Source: Plantago major
Taxonomy: Eukaryota; Streptophyta; Magnoliopsida; Lamiales; Plantaginaceae
Direction of reading: 5' to 3'
Assembly (NCBI GenBank): GCA_026545765.1
Contig: CM048840.1
Location: 87,138,877 to 87,202,876 of the forward strand
DNA length: 64,000 nt
Translations under genes and position numbers: made by a program
Part shown: piece after piece, positions 22,168-34,441 of the stretch
Layout of the letters: each line of letters opens with the position of its first letter
Position numbering within the stretch: the first letter of the stretch is position 1
The notes under the pieces: model-generated
What the model was told of the DNA's origin: nothing
The model's database searches: none
What the model saw: only the letters and a program-made list of their open reading frames with translations

Positions 22168-25100
22168 TCAATCTGCAAATTTTCTATCACCAAACCTTTT
22201 AATATCATCAAAGTAGTCATAGAGAAGAGTTCTGACAATCATCTCTGTTTCTCTGGTAAATCCACAGACTTCCTTGTAGGTTTTGGTAGGATTTTTCTTG
22301 ACAAAGTGCTTGACCCACAAATACTTTACCCACTTCCAGGCATGCTCGATTCTGATATCTGATAGCTTGAAGTATTCATAAATGATCTTCAGATATCTGA
22401 TTCACCCTTGTATTGATCTTCAGTTAAGTAGAAGAACTCATAGGGTTCCACAGCTAGTCTTGCTCTTGTGCCTGTTCCAGTAATGTTGGGAATTCTGTGC
22501 ACATCATCTGGCTTTCCATAAGGACATTCATCAGAAAGGTCCTTCTTCATGGCTTCTATTCTCTTGATTACTTCAAAATCCAACCATGCTTTGATGTGGT
22601 TGGTGTTAATCAAGATTGGCTTGTCTTTTCTCCATGCCATGAGCTGTTTATGGATTGGTTCTGAAAACCTTGAATTTAGCAGTAAATGCCTGAGTTCCAG
22701 AATCCAGTAGCCATTTTTCTAATTTATGCACCTGTAGACAGAGGAGTTGTTGTCATTCTTCACATACTCAATTTTGGCTTCTTCTGGCCTGAGTGGAAGT
22801 TGACTTTGTCTTTGTTCAGCTCTCAGCCTGTTCCTCCTTTGTCTTGAATTTTCCTTTGGGGTAATGCTTGAAGAACCACCCTGGATAGACTTGGTATTTC
22901 CAGAGGGTGTTTTAGCTGCCAAAGGCTTTGCAGCTATGAGCTCAGTTAGGCTATCAATTTTCCTTTTTCTATGAAGAGGTGCTTCATCTTCATCAGTCTC
23001 TTCATCATCATCATCAAGATCAATTCTTGTGAGACTTTTGCAGCCTTTTTCATTGCCCAGGGATTTGATTTGACCTTCTTCTTCTTCTTCAGAAGATTCA
23101 TCAATCCCTTTTACTTGTCTTCTCCTTGGAGCCTTGGTACTCCTTGGAGGTTTCTGTGCTCTGGCCCTTGTTGTCATTCCTTGTTCAGGAAGTTGAGTGG
23201 TGGCCACTATCTGTAAAGCAGTTTGAATTGAGGAGGGCTCATTTATTCTGAGAGGTGGTTGTTCAGATTTTCTTTTGTTTCCTCTTTTTCTTCCTCTTCC
23301 TCTCTGAGCCTCTTGATATTCTTCCCCCTTAGTCATTGTTGACTGACTAAGAATCACAAAGGATTCTGAAAGGGAGTTGAAGCTGCCTTGCAGATAGTTG
23401 TAAGCAGCAACCAACTTTTCCAGATCGGCCTTAAGCTCCTAATTTTGTTTGATAAGACCAGTATCCTTATCAGTAAGCTTGCCAGTGGGCCTTGAGCATC
23501 ATCTGCTTTTCCAGCAGCATAGCAAGCCTCTTCAAAGGCTTTTGTAGCCAAGAGTTGGTCATCATCCCTAACCATGCCTAGATCTTTCTGAGAAATGACC
23601 AGACTGGTTGTTCTCTGAGTGATGAACTCAGTGAATGACTTTAGTTCTGCAGGGACTGATGCAATAGCGGCTTTGTTTTGAGAAGATAACTCCTTTTTCA
23701 ATTTAGCCAGTACTTGATATCTGTTTAAGTATTCATTGGAGTTGACATTTGGCAGCTTGCTGAATATGTCAGGAGAAATCAGCTTCTTTTTCAAATGTGA
23801 AACCACCAAGTGTTCATTGCGGTGTTCTGCCAAAGTCTTGTCTTCTTCATCATCTGAGTTATCAGCCCAGTGATCTTCATCCTCTTGGACATTTTCATCA
23901 ATGTTCTCTAGTCCAACAACCATCTCAGAGATGGGTTTCTTTCCTTTCAGTGAGGAGGATGGAACATCTTCTTGGAATGCAGCCTTAGCATCATGCTTGT
24001 CATTAGATATTTGTTCAGTATCTAATTCCTCAGCAATTGCTTGAACAACAAGCTGGAGTTCTTTCATTTCAGCATAAGCTTCCATTTCCTTGATTGTTTA
24101 ATCTTCAATCTTCTGGAGCTTTGCTCTTGATTCAGCTATCTTTTCTTCCAGTTGAAGATGTAGTTGTTGTTCTTCTTCCAATAGTTGTTTGAGTTGAGCA
24201 ACTCTGGCTTGTGCATCTGTTATTTTCTGAGTTGTTCCCTCATAGTGCTCAACTACTTGTTCAGTAGTAACTTTGTGTTGGGAAGTTGGATGATTAGATT
24301 TCTGAGGAGATGGAGAAGGGGATTGCTGTGAAGTCCTCTCAGTGTCCTTTTTAACAGCTGAGGCAATGTGTCCTTGTGAAATCCCTCCCGTCCCTGGTGC
24401 AGGGGCATCATCATCATCCTTATCATCATCATCCTTTTTGTGATGGTCAGAGGGAGGTTCATCAAAGTTATTCTCATCTATTTCTTCCTCCTCATCGTCT
24501 TTAGATACAAGATTAATCACTTCAGGAATAGTGATCTTCTGCCCATTAACCTCCTCTTGTTCATAAGGAATAAATTGTAGAGTCTGGGGCAGGACTGGCT
24601 TGAATGCCATCTGTAATCTTGTCTGACCATCAGCCTGATTAAAGGCTTGAATCAACTTCTGTGCCACTTCTCTGGAGAAATCCTTATGCAATAAGGTCGC
24701 AACTTGATACTATTACGTGGAAAACATTGCATGGATGTAGTTCTCCAAGTCAAGAGCTCGTGCTCGTCTCGTAGGTTGATCTGTGATTCTCAATATTTCA
24801 GAGAGATCTGAGCACCTTAACCTCTGCCATTTCTTGAAGCATTGAATGTGCTTTGGCAGGGTATGAGCTTTGAAGAAGGGAATTAGGTCCTTTTTCTCAT
24901 CATCATGGACCTTCGTGGCACTTGTTTGAGCCTGAAAGAAAGAGTTCTGAGTTAGATTCAAAACTTGTGTAGATATCTGAGTACAAGTGTAGTTAGGTTT
25001 CTGAGGTACCTGAATGAGTACATCAGGCTCAGAGACTTATACTACTGAGACAGGGGTTGCCTCAGATATCTTGTTGTGAGGTGGAGACTTGGAAGTCTGG

Positions 25101-27675
25101 TCTTCATCAACCTTTCTTTCTGCTTGAACTTGAGAATTAAAACATAACACTTAGGAAATTTTATCAAGAAAATTTTTATTGACAAATCAGATATCTGAGA
25201 TGTCAATTACCTCTGTTGGAGGCTCAGATGTTTGTCTCACAGAAACTTGTGCAGTTTCTGGAATCTTTTCTTGTGATGAAGGCCTTGATGCCTCATCAAT
25301 TTCCATATGTTGTGAGGATTGAGTGGGCAATTCCTCAACAACTTCTACTTCTTTTTGAACCTGTTAAGTAGAAAGTGTTAATCTAAGAAAAATGATCAGA
25401 GATTGCTCTTTGAGGAGTATAAATATCTGAATGAAATACCTTCTCTACAGAAGGTTCAGATACTTGTTCCTCAGAGGCCTTGGAAGCCTCTGGATTCCTC
25501 TCTGAAGAGATAGACTTTTCAGTCTCTTCATTTTTCTTCCCAGATGGAGCCTATTAGAAACAAACACTTATTAGTGAAGTGTATTAACGAATATCTGAAA
25601 AATTTTATCTTAAGGAAGTCATTATCACCTGTAGCATAGGCTCAGATTCCTTAAGTTGTGAGGGTGTGGAAGCCTCCTTCTCAGTTTCTGAGGCAAGCTT
25701 TTCAGCTTCCTCTTGTTCTCGTGTTTCCAAGTCAGCCTGTAACAAAGAAATTCTATTAAATAACAAGATTATGTGGCACAAAATATCACAAGTAGAGAGT
25801 TAAACCATTCAGATACATGAGCAATGTCAGGCTGATTGGTCTGTGGAACTTGTGACCCTTCTATGCGTTGGTCTTGTTGTTCCATTTCATCTTTTTTGTT
25901 TGAAGTTTCAGGTACTTTAGACCTTGCCTGAGTATGCAACTCAGTTGCCTCCCCTGGTTGATCATTCTGAGCAGATGTCTCAGTTTGATCCCTCTCATTG
26001 AGTTGGGGAACCTGCTCTTTTGCAGGATTTTCTCCAGCAATGAAAGATGCTGGTATCTGCAGCTCAAGTACCATTTCAGCAGTATTAACATCTGGCTATT
26101 GTGGTTGTTGTGCTTGAGACAGACTGTTGAGTGTTGAGGCAATGGCAGTATCCTCCAACACTAAGCTATCACTCATCAGAGCATCTTCAATATGCTTCAG
26201 TCTTTGTTGCTCTGATGGTGTCATTTGTCCAGTGACCTTGGACTCTGTTGCTTCTTCAGCAACCTTTAAAACAGGTGCTTGTTCAGCAACCTGTGGTGTA
26301 AGTTCTTCTTCAGATACCTCTACACCAGTTACTTTTTCAGTAACCTTAGCCCTTTTCGATTTTTCTAGGACTTGAGAAATGACTAGTTCATCATCTTCAT
26401 CGTCAGAGTTCTCATCAGCATTGGGAACTGATTGGTCCATAATTCCTGCGGTTTCTGCAGATAGGGCTTGGTATCTGTCACTACTTTCTTTAGCAATATT
26501 GATGAGTTCATCAGCAAGGCTTTCGCCAATAGTCTTAACATTTCTGAAAGCACTTTCTCTTGCTGAGTCTACTTGTTCAGTAGTCGATACCTCTTTTGCA
26601 GCATTGATGAGTTCATCTACAGCGACGGCAGGTATCTGGGAATCGACAACCTCAATGGATGTGCCTTTTGATTTGCCAGCAGACTTCTTTCGTGAAGTTC
26701 TGGGCTTCTTGTCTTTCGCTTCTTGGAACCTTTCTGAGATCTAGTAACCTTTTTCATCATGTTCGTATACTCATATTTGTAGAGTAGGTTACTGTTGACA
26801 ATGTCTGCCTTCTCTCTGAGCTCAATGCCAAGCTTCTCCAGCAAGTAACATATCTTTAGACCATAGCATACTGTGGCCTTTGGCTCAGCAAGTCCCTTTG
26901 CAATTGTAGGCTCAAAGCCTTGAATCTTCTTCACAAATTTCATATAGGCGTACTTTCCCCAATTGAAAGGGTTTTCCAGCCTTTTGTCTTGTTGTTACAA
27001 CAAGAACATCATCATCCAGCGTTCTTGGCTTATCTGGTCAGCACCTCCTTGTAGACCATCAAAGCATCTGTGAAGAATGCATGCCAACACATCCCAGTGA
27101 ACCAGCAGATGTCTGGTTTTGATGTCAGCAAGCTTGAAATCAGTGGGTGTATCTGGTTTTTCAAGATCACACACATCACTGTACAGTTGTTTTACACCTT
27201 CAAGGAGATCATCATCCTTGGTGTCTATTTCAAAATCATTTCCAAGATTAAGAAGGTCAAACAACTTGCAGAAAGTTGTTAAGTCCAGAAGGATTTCCTT
27301 TCCTTGGACTGAAGTTCTGATAGACACTATTGCAGTGCCTTCAGAAACACAGGATATAATCCTGGAGTTGTTGTAGAATTCTAACACATCCAGTGAAGAG
27401 ATTCTACTGGGTAGAGCTGATAGAAAACCCTTGATTTTTGCCTTTTCAAGCATGTCAAGTATCAGTTTTTTGTCGGCTTGAGTCTCAACAGCAGCAGTGA
27501 GGTATTCCTCGATCATGGCACCACCCCAAATCATTCTATGATTTGAAGTCCAATGATCGGGATTGAAGTTCCCTACTAATCGATTGTTAATAACTACCAA
27601 CTCTGGTGCTTGCTTTTCAGCAGTACCAGTGGTAGTACTTTGGGATTTCTGTGTAGTTGATCGTTTGGGGGCCAT
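22168..27675 (-). pseudogene. Large accessory gene downstream of pol, with introns (element 3)
   Basis: Starts at ATG 27675 and ends near TGA 22168-22170. Segments in order: a conserved N-terminal domain (27675-26995) shared with element 1; a Lys/Ser-rich stretch; acidic and Ser/Thr/Glu-rich modules (26440-25010) split by short GT-AG introns; a helical region with long Glu/Gln-rich coiled coils and a poly-Asp/Lys patch (24931-23480); basic RGRGRKRG and KRKSEQ patches (about 23330-23280); and a C-terminal domain with KPILINTNHIKAWLDF (22640-22168). Stops at 26995, 26096, 24713 and 24098 and frameshifts near 26500, 23480 and 22390 break it. No signal peptide or membrane helix is seen. It sits where Sireviruses carry env-like genes, but the content looks more like a nuclear or structural protein. 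Function unknown. Confidence 0.7.
24932..25805 (-). repeat. Tandem exon-intron modules in the accessory gene
   Basis: Four clear short introns in this order on plus coordinates: 24932-25009 (78 bp), 25129-25210 (82), 25361-25439 (79), 25551-25628 (78). A fifth, less certain, is 25737-25805. Exons between them are 119, 150, 111 and 108 bp; the last two and the 150-bp exon are whole codons and begin and end in phase 0. Each exon encodes a Glu/Ser-rich stretch ending in a V-S-E-P-like motif, and each of the four introns contains CAGATAT. One acceptor (25129) has changed from the expected AGG to AAG, and one exon has CAA changed to TAA near 25040. Confidence 0.7.
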
Positions 27676-28467
27676 CTCTTTATATAGAGTGAGTTTTTCG
27701 AAGATATGAAAGAGATTAATGTGAAAGATTAGTGATTCTTTGCAGAAAAACTAATTTGGGAGCAGAGATTTGCAAAGAGGATAGAAGAAAGAAATTTGCT
27801 ATTCTTGTGCAAGTCGGAATGTTGGATTAGGCGAAAGTAATTTCCTTAGCCAAAATCCTATATATATAGCAAAGAGATCTCAACAGACATATACATACAA
27901 ATCAATTTTGTGTGTAAGTATCTGTGTATTGCAGACAGGCGTGGGTAAAAGCTTGTTCGGCATTAAATGCATAGTGGGCCATGCTGGGATTTCAACAGTC
28001 CACTATTTACCGAGAATTAATCTCCGCCGTAAAGATCAATCGCCCATTTCATCAAGGGTCACCATTGCTTCTTCAGCAATGACCACAATCAACAATTGTA
28101 ATTGTGCCCATTTAATGAATGTTGGCTATTAGCTATCTGAATCACGTTTCCGTGTGAATGAGAACACTGTTGTATCTGATTCTATCTTATACTTGTTGTC
28201 TTTTCAAAGTTTTTCACAAAGATAGAAATAATTCAAATTTCAAGATAGTAGTTAACTGTAGACAGTTGTACTATTCTCTTTTGTGTTCCCCCTCACTCAG
28301 TGATCTAGATATCTGAGTACCTGTCTCAGAAATCTTCAAATAGCTATTTTACCCTTTAGCCTTTGGTTTCTGGATACCCGTTCCATATTCCTCTTCTCTT
28401 GTCTGGATACCCGTTCCATATTTCTTTTCTTTCTCCTTTGATATCTTCATCAGATATCTGAACTTTT
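27676..28467 (-). other. Pol-accessory spacer (element 3)
   Basis: Non-coding spacer with the internal TATA box and two diverged units of the 27-bp minisatellite (28371-28420). It aligns with 1113-1966 and 9661-10444. Confidence 0.6.
27859..27868 (-). promoter_or_regulatory. Putative internal TATA box for the accessory gene (element 3)
   Basis: TATATATA about 190 bp upstream of ATG 27675, matching position and flanks in elements 1 and 2. A cctatatatatagc context is shared. Confidence 0.5.
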
Positions 28468-31400
28468 TCAGTTCTTTGGTAGCTCCATTAGTCCAAGACT
28501 GTGTCTTAGGGCTAAGAATCTACTTTCTTGTAGTGGCTTAGTGAAGATATCTGCAAGTTGGTCTTCAGTGCCAATCTTGAGTATCTCTATATTGCCTTTT
28601 TCAACGTGGTCTCTGATGAAGTGGTGTCTAACATCAATGTGCTTTGTTCTAGCATGAAACTTAGGATTCTGAGTAATGGCAATAGCACTTGTGTTGTCAT
28701 AGAAAATGGGAGTTTTCTCTTCATTGAGTCCATAGTCTCTGAGTTGTTGTTGTATCCACAATATTTGTGAAGCACAACACCCAGCTGCAGTATATTCAGC
28801 CTCTGTGGTAGATGTAGCAGTTGAGTTTTGTTTCTTGCTGAACCATGATATCAATCTGGCACCAAGAAATTGACAAGTTCCTAAGGTGCTTTTTCTATCA
28901 AGCAATGATCCAGCATAGTCAGCATCTGAATAGCCAACCAAACTCAATCCACTGTCTTTTGGATACCACAATCCAACTTCTACAGTACCCTTTACATACC
29001 CTAATATCTTCATAGCAATGTTGTAGTGTGATTGCATTGGATTTGTGCGAAATCGCACACTCCAACCGCATATTGAATATCGTGTCTACTTGAGGTGAGA
29101 TGAGACCCAATCAATTTCATATACTTGTGTTCTTCAACACTCTTGTCAGATTCAGTATAGGTCATTTTGGTTCCAATGCTCATAGGTATCTTAGCATTCT
29201 TTTCAGAAGGCTTTAGATTGAACTTGTTGAGCATGTCTTTTGCATACTTTGTTTGACTAATGAATATTCCATCATTGAGTTGCTTGACTTGCAGCCCTAG
29301 GAAGTAATTCAATTCTCCCATCATGCTCATCTCAAATTTACATTTCATGAGTTCAGCAAAGTCTTCACAAAGTTGCTTGTCTTTAGATCCAAATATAATG
29401 TCATCAACGTATACTTGGACTAAAAGTAGTTTCCCATCATGGTTCAATGTGAAGAGTTTTATCAACATCTCCTTTCTTGAAACCACTTTCGAGTAGTGTA
29501 TCCGCCAATGTATCATACCATGCTCTTGGAGCTTGTTTCACCCATCTGAGCTTTAAGCTTATAGACCATCCTACTTTATGAGGAAACTTCAAAACACGGT
29601 GGTTGCTCAACATAGACTTCTTCAAAGAAGTTCACCATTTAGGAATGCACTTGACATCCATCCGATAAATCAGAAAGTCATTATGAGTGCAAAGGCTAGA
29701 AAAGTCTTATTGCATCCAATCTTGCAACCGGTGCATAAGATTCATCAAAATCTAGTCCTTGACCTGGGTGAATCCCTTGGCAACCAACCTAGCTTTGTTT
29801 CTGGTTATTTCACCAGACTCATTCATTTTGTTTCTGAAAACCCACTTGGTTCCGATTACAGATATTCCGTCATCAAATGGAACCAGTTTCCAGACTTTGT
29901 TTCTCTCGAATTGATCCAACTCTTCTTGCATTGCAGAGATCCAATCTTGATCCTTTAATGCTTCTTCTATAGTCTTTGGTTCAATGTTTGAGATGAAACA
30001 TCCATAGAGACAATTTGTTTTTCAGCAATTGCTCTTCTAGTTCTAACTCCTTGGTCTATGGGACCAATCACATCCTTTGCATAATGATTTCTTATCCATT
30101 TCATAATGGGTTTTGAACTAGTAGGATCAATATCATTTTGATTTGAATGTAAAAAAATATGATCTTGATGAGATACTTGTGCAGTATCTAAGATATCTGA
30201 CACATGGGAAATGCCATGGATATCTGACACTTTTTCAGTGTTAGAGATATCTGAATCTTGCATTTCAGCAATCTCATTTTCAGATACCTCTTCATGATGA
30301 AGGTTCTTAGTAACCTGTTCCATTTCTGGAATTCTCATAGGAAATTCTTCATCATGTCTTAGAGTCATCTGGTTGTTACTAAGTATAGGTTGCTTTTCAT
30401 CGCCAGACTCATCCTCAATTTGAATGATAGAATTGTTTCCTTCTGAGGATCCTTTTTTAGAATCTTTAATCATTAGTTCTTTGAACCTATCTGAAAGATC
30501 ATCATTTAAGAGCACTTTCTTGTTTCCTTCATAGAACACTACATGAACAGATTCTTCGATCTTTTGCGTTCTTTTGTTGTAGATTCTGTAGGCTTTGCTA
30601 TTCAGAGAATAACCAAGAAATACACCTTCATCTGCCTTTGGTTGAAATGTTGTCAAGTATTCTTTTCCATTGTTGAGAACGAAACATCTGCAACCAAACA
30701 CCCTTAGATGCTTGATACTTGGGGGTCTACCAATGAAAAGCTCGTAAGGAGTTTTGTCATGGTGTTTGTTAATCAGACATCTGTTTTGAGTGTAAAATGC
30801 TGTGTTTGCATCTTCAACCCAATAGATTTCACTTATTTCAGTGTCAGCAAGCATTGTTCTTGCTGCTTCTTTCAGGGTCCTATTCTTTCTTTCAGCAACA
30901 CCATTTTGTTGTGGTGTCCTTACAGAAGATAGTTGATGTTGTATACCTTTGCAGGTACAAAACTCTTTGATGTACTGGTTCACAAACTCAGTACCATGGT
31001 CTGTTCTGATTACAGATACCTTGTCATTTTTCATGACTTCGAGCTTATTCAGCAAGTTAGGTATCTCAACCATTGCATCAGATTTGTATTTGAGAAAGAC
31101 AACCCAAGTAAATCTTGAGTAATCATCAACAACAACCAGACCATACTTCTTTCCTGCATAACTAGTTACAGAGGATTCAAACAGATCCATATGTAACATT
31201 TGCAGTGGCCTTTCACTGGAATGTCTAGTTTTAGACTTGAAAGATGTTTTGGATTGTTTTCCCATTTGGCAAGCTGAGCATACACCTTCTTTTCTATATG
31301 CCATTTTGGGTAAACCAACCACCAACTCTTTTCGCTAGCTTATTGTAGTTTTGAAATTCAAGTGACTCATTCTTTTATGCCATAGCCAATTTTCTTGATG

Positions 31401-31802
31401 TGGCGATTGACTCACCATGAGACATTCTTCGTTGTGGCGGATGCCCAATCAAGAACATAAAGATTTCCTTTACGCCTTGCAACCAAGTATGCTCGCTTTG
31501 ACTAATTGTCATTCACTTTAAATTGTTTTGACTTGATCTTGACAGTGTACCCTTTGTCCACTAGTTGACTCATGCTTAGGAGATTATATTTCAATCCCTT
31601 TACATGAAGTACTTCAGAGATTGTAAGGGCTCCAAACTTCAAATTGCCAAAACCTATGGTTGGATTTTTCATCTCCTCCAGCAAACCTGATAATTGGTCC
31701 ATCATTGCAATTTTTGTAGTCAATCAGATTTGCTTTGTCTCCTGTCATGTGCTTCCCACATCCACTATCAAAATGCCACTTTGAATTAGTCTTTAGAGTG
31801 TT
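28468..31802 (-). pseudogene. pol: Ty1/copia pol (element 3), broken
   Basis: Begins at the splice acceptor (31802) with a short linker, then protease motif DSGCGKHMTG (about 31740-31770), integrase (31325-29967) with TDHGTEF and QQNGVAE, reverse transcriptase (29960-29010) with [11 protein letters not shown], and RNase H (29058-28468) with GYSDADYAG, TEAEY and the terminal ADIFTKPL box. The pol stop is TGA at 28468-28470. Frameshifts are near 31500-31330, 29960-29520 and 29050. The integrase tail is again enriched in Asp-Ile-Ser repeats. Confidence 0.9.
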
Positions 31803-33008
31803 CTGCACAAAAAAGGAAACAGGAGATTAGGTTCTCATACCAACAAGGGAACCATCTGGACTAAAGAATCTTCCAGTAGGAATCCATTTTTGAATGAATT
31901 TCTTAGGAACATTCTTTTGTCTAACAGCAACATAAGGAGGAATCCTAGTTAAATGATTTGTATCATTGTTGTTAAGAACTATTTTCTTCCTTGGTGCTCC
32001 ATTTGGTTCTTTCAGATACCTGTCAGGTTTCTGAGTCTGCTTCTCAGCAAACTTAGCTTTCCTAGCCAGATTTCTTCTAGCCCTGTCATTCAGATTTTCA
32101 GTGGCTTGATTTATCTTCCACTTCTGATAATTTCTGTGAGCAATTCTAGATTTTAACCATCGTTCTTGCTCTTGTTTGTATTCACGAGCAAGTTGTTTCC
32201 CGATGGCTTTATAGCCAATACCGTTCCGAGCACCTGGTGCTACTTGAGATCTCTTCTCAGCAGCTTTGCTAGTCTCTGGATAATCTATTTTCTTTCCAGA
32301 AAACGTGACATAGGAGAATTTGTCAGCTCCTGCAATTTTTCCTTTTTGAGAGACATAGCACTGTGGGTGATTACACTTTTCAGTGTTATGTTTCTTTTCA
32401 GAGACATTTCCCACATTTTTCCTTTGGACTTGTTTTTCCCACAAAGGCTTGGTCGCAACTGCCTTTCCTTTGTCGACAATCTTAGCTTTCTGACCGATAC
32501 TGTAGATTGTTTGGGAATCACCTTGCTGAGCACTGACAAATGTTCGTCCTTCATTACTCTTATTCAGAGTGGTGGAACTGTCTGTGTGTGTGTCCAGCCC
32601 AAGTCCTCTCTTTTATGAAAGATCTCTTAAATAAGATTGTACTTCAGTAAGAGTGTCACTAGATTTCGCATAAGATTGAAAAGATAGTTCTTTCTTTTTG
32701 AGTTCCTTATTCTCAGAAAGAAGATCTTCACATTTCTTTTGAAGATTGGCCATTGCTTCTTTATGTGACTTTTCGGTCTCAGATATCTGAGTCTTGAGAA
32801 ATGCATTTTCAGCATCCTTTTTCTCAGATATCTTGATTAATTGAGAATTTTCCTTTTCAACAGAATTCTTTTCTTCTTCAAAACTTTCGGCTCTAGCTCG
32901 GATCATTAGAAATTCTCTTTCGTAGAGATCAAGTTCTCTTTTGAGTTTTTTCAGATCTTTGATTCCCTCTTCATCACTTTCATAAGTATAACAGGAAGTA
33001 TGTGTTAC
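31803..33008 (-). other. Predicted gag-pol intron (element 3)
   Basis: Donor GAG|GTAACA at 33008, acceptor TTTTTTGTGCAG|A at 31803, with a pyrimidine-rich tract before it. Length 1206 bp, a multiple of three, so gag and pol are in one frame both with and without it. Only the spliced form loses the gag stop (31827-31829). The segment codes for the Gag coiled coil and basic C-terminal domain, with one extra stop at 32613-32615. Confidence 0.8.
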
Positions 33009-34323
33009 CTCATCAGCCATTAGACAAGGTTCAATATTGGAGATATCTGGAAAGATTTCTTCAGCCATTTCACACACTTCTTTCTTCTTTTGACCAAAGT
33101 CAATTACTTCATGAAAGACGCCGCACATTTATGGGAAAGGCAGTGTGGAATCATCTGAATCCTCATCCTCAGAATCAGATGCAATATCTAGGGCATCCAG
33201 TTGAATTTGAATCTTTTTCCTTTCTTCAGTGAGCATAGCTCTCTGACATCTTTTGAAGATTCTTCTGTCTTTCTTGTCACCTGTCTTTAGTTTTTTGAGG
33301 ACAGGGCAATCCTTCTTGAAATGACCGAGTTTACGATAATAGAAAGATATCGCTTCCGATTTCGCTTCCTCAAGATTGATGCTTTCTGAGCCGACTTGTT
33401 CAGCGAGCTTTGCATATTTTTGTACTGGTGGTAGTTTGAGCCTAGATGCTTTTTCAGCTTTTCTTTGGCTTTTCTTCTCTCAATTTCTTGGCTGACATAT
33501 TTTCCCATTTGCTTTACAGCAAGAGCATCCTCAGTCACTTCCTTGCCTTTCTTCTTTTTTTCAGAAGTTCCTTGAGCAACTAAAGCGACATTCTGCAACT
33601 TCTCAGTTGTTTGTTCTCTTTGAGTTGTCTCATAGTGAACAGTGGTAAGATGAGAGAAAAGTTCTACAGGAGTGATATCTGGCATTCCTTGGTTAAAGTA
33701 GAAAAACTTTGTGTGTTCCCAGTTATGATTTAGACTTCTCACAATAGTCTTAATCTTTTCTGACTGGGTATATCTATTACTTTCACCAAGTGCAACCATG
33801 TCACTCATAAGTGTTGTAAACCGGAAATCTAGTTCTTCAAGAGTCTCTGTGGGACCTTGTTTAAAGTTTTGAAATTTGAGCTTCAAAACTTCGAACTTGT
33901 TTTCCTTTGTTTTCGAGTGCACTGATTTCTTCAATCATTGCGTGCCACTTTCGCTTTTTGCACCCTACGCTTTAATCGTATGTGCTCTGGAGTAGAACGT
34001 ATGATGATATTACGAGCCTGACCATCCAGTCGATTTCTCTTGGCATCTTCCGATGTCCAGAGCTCTCTGGGCTTTGGTTCGTAAATAACTTGACAGGTAG
34101 GTCTCCCACTGGTTGATGCATCTGTCTGTGAAGACCCATCGCTTTGTTCTCTGTCTCTACCATTAGAAACCTCTATGACTTGCTTGAGTTGTTGAATGAC
34201 TATTGGGCCATTCTTTATAACTTCGATCATTTCGTCACTGATGGCTTCTAGGTGGAGCATCATGTTGTTCTTCCATTTTTCATAATTCTCTGGCTTGAGA
34301 ATTGGGGCGTCACTTAAAGACAT
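31827..34323 (-). pseudogene. gag: Ty1/copia gag, long form (element 3), broken
   Basis: Starts MSLSDAP at 34323, the most upstream in-frame ATG. N-terminal Gag domain (34323-33540), then a zinc knuckle in which the first two cysteines are replaced (SFYYRKLGHFKKDC), an acidic linker, a coiled coil (33000-32640) and a basic C-terminal domain ending at TAA 31827-31829. Frameshifts lie near 33930 and 33370, with stop codons near 33128 and 32613. Confidence 0.85.
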
Positions 34324-34424
34324 CCTGCAGCAAACACACTAAACAAACGAATCAAGTGTAGGTGAAAAGCAGTTAGTGAGCACTTATCTGGGATCTAGGT
34401 TCAGTGTTGAAGGCTTGGGAACCT

Positions 34425-34439
34425 CCAGCTCTAATACCA
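34425..34439 (-). other. Primer binding site, tRNA-iMet (element 3)
   Basis: TGGTATTAGAGCTGG on minus, 2 bp inside the LTR. It carries two changes relative to the sites of elements 1 and 2. Confidence 0.9.
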
Positions 34440-34441
34440 CT

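Noticed and set aside
25737..25805. Fifth intron of the accessory gene with certainty
   Set aside because: The acceptor is good but the best donor gives the wrong phase and the alternative gives an intron near 53 bp, so it is kept only as uncertain.
22168..27675. Envelope gene
   Set aside because: Only its position supports this. No signal peptide, membrane helix or cleavage site is visible in the decayed frames.
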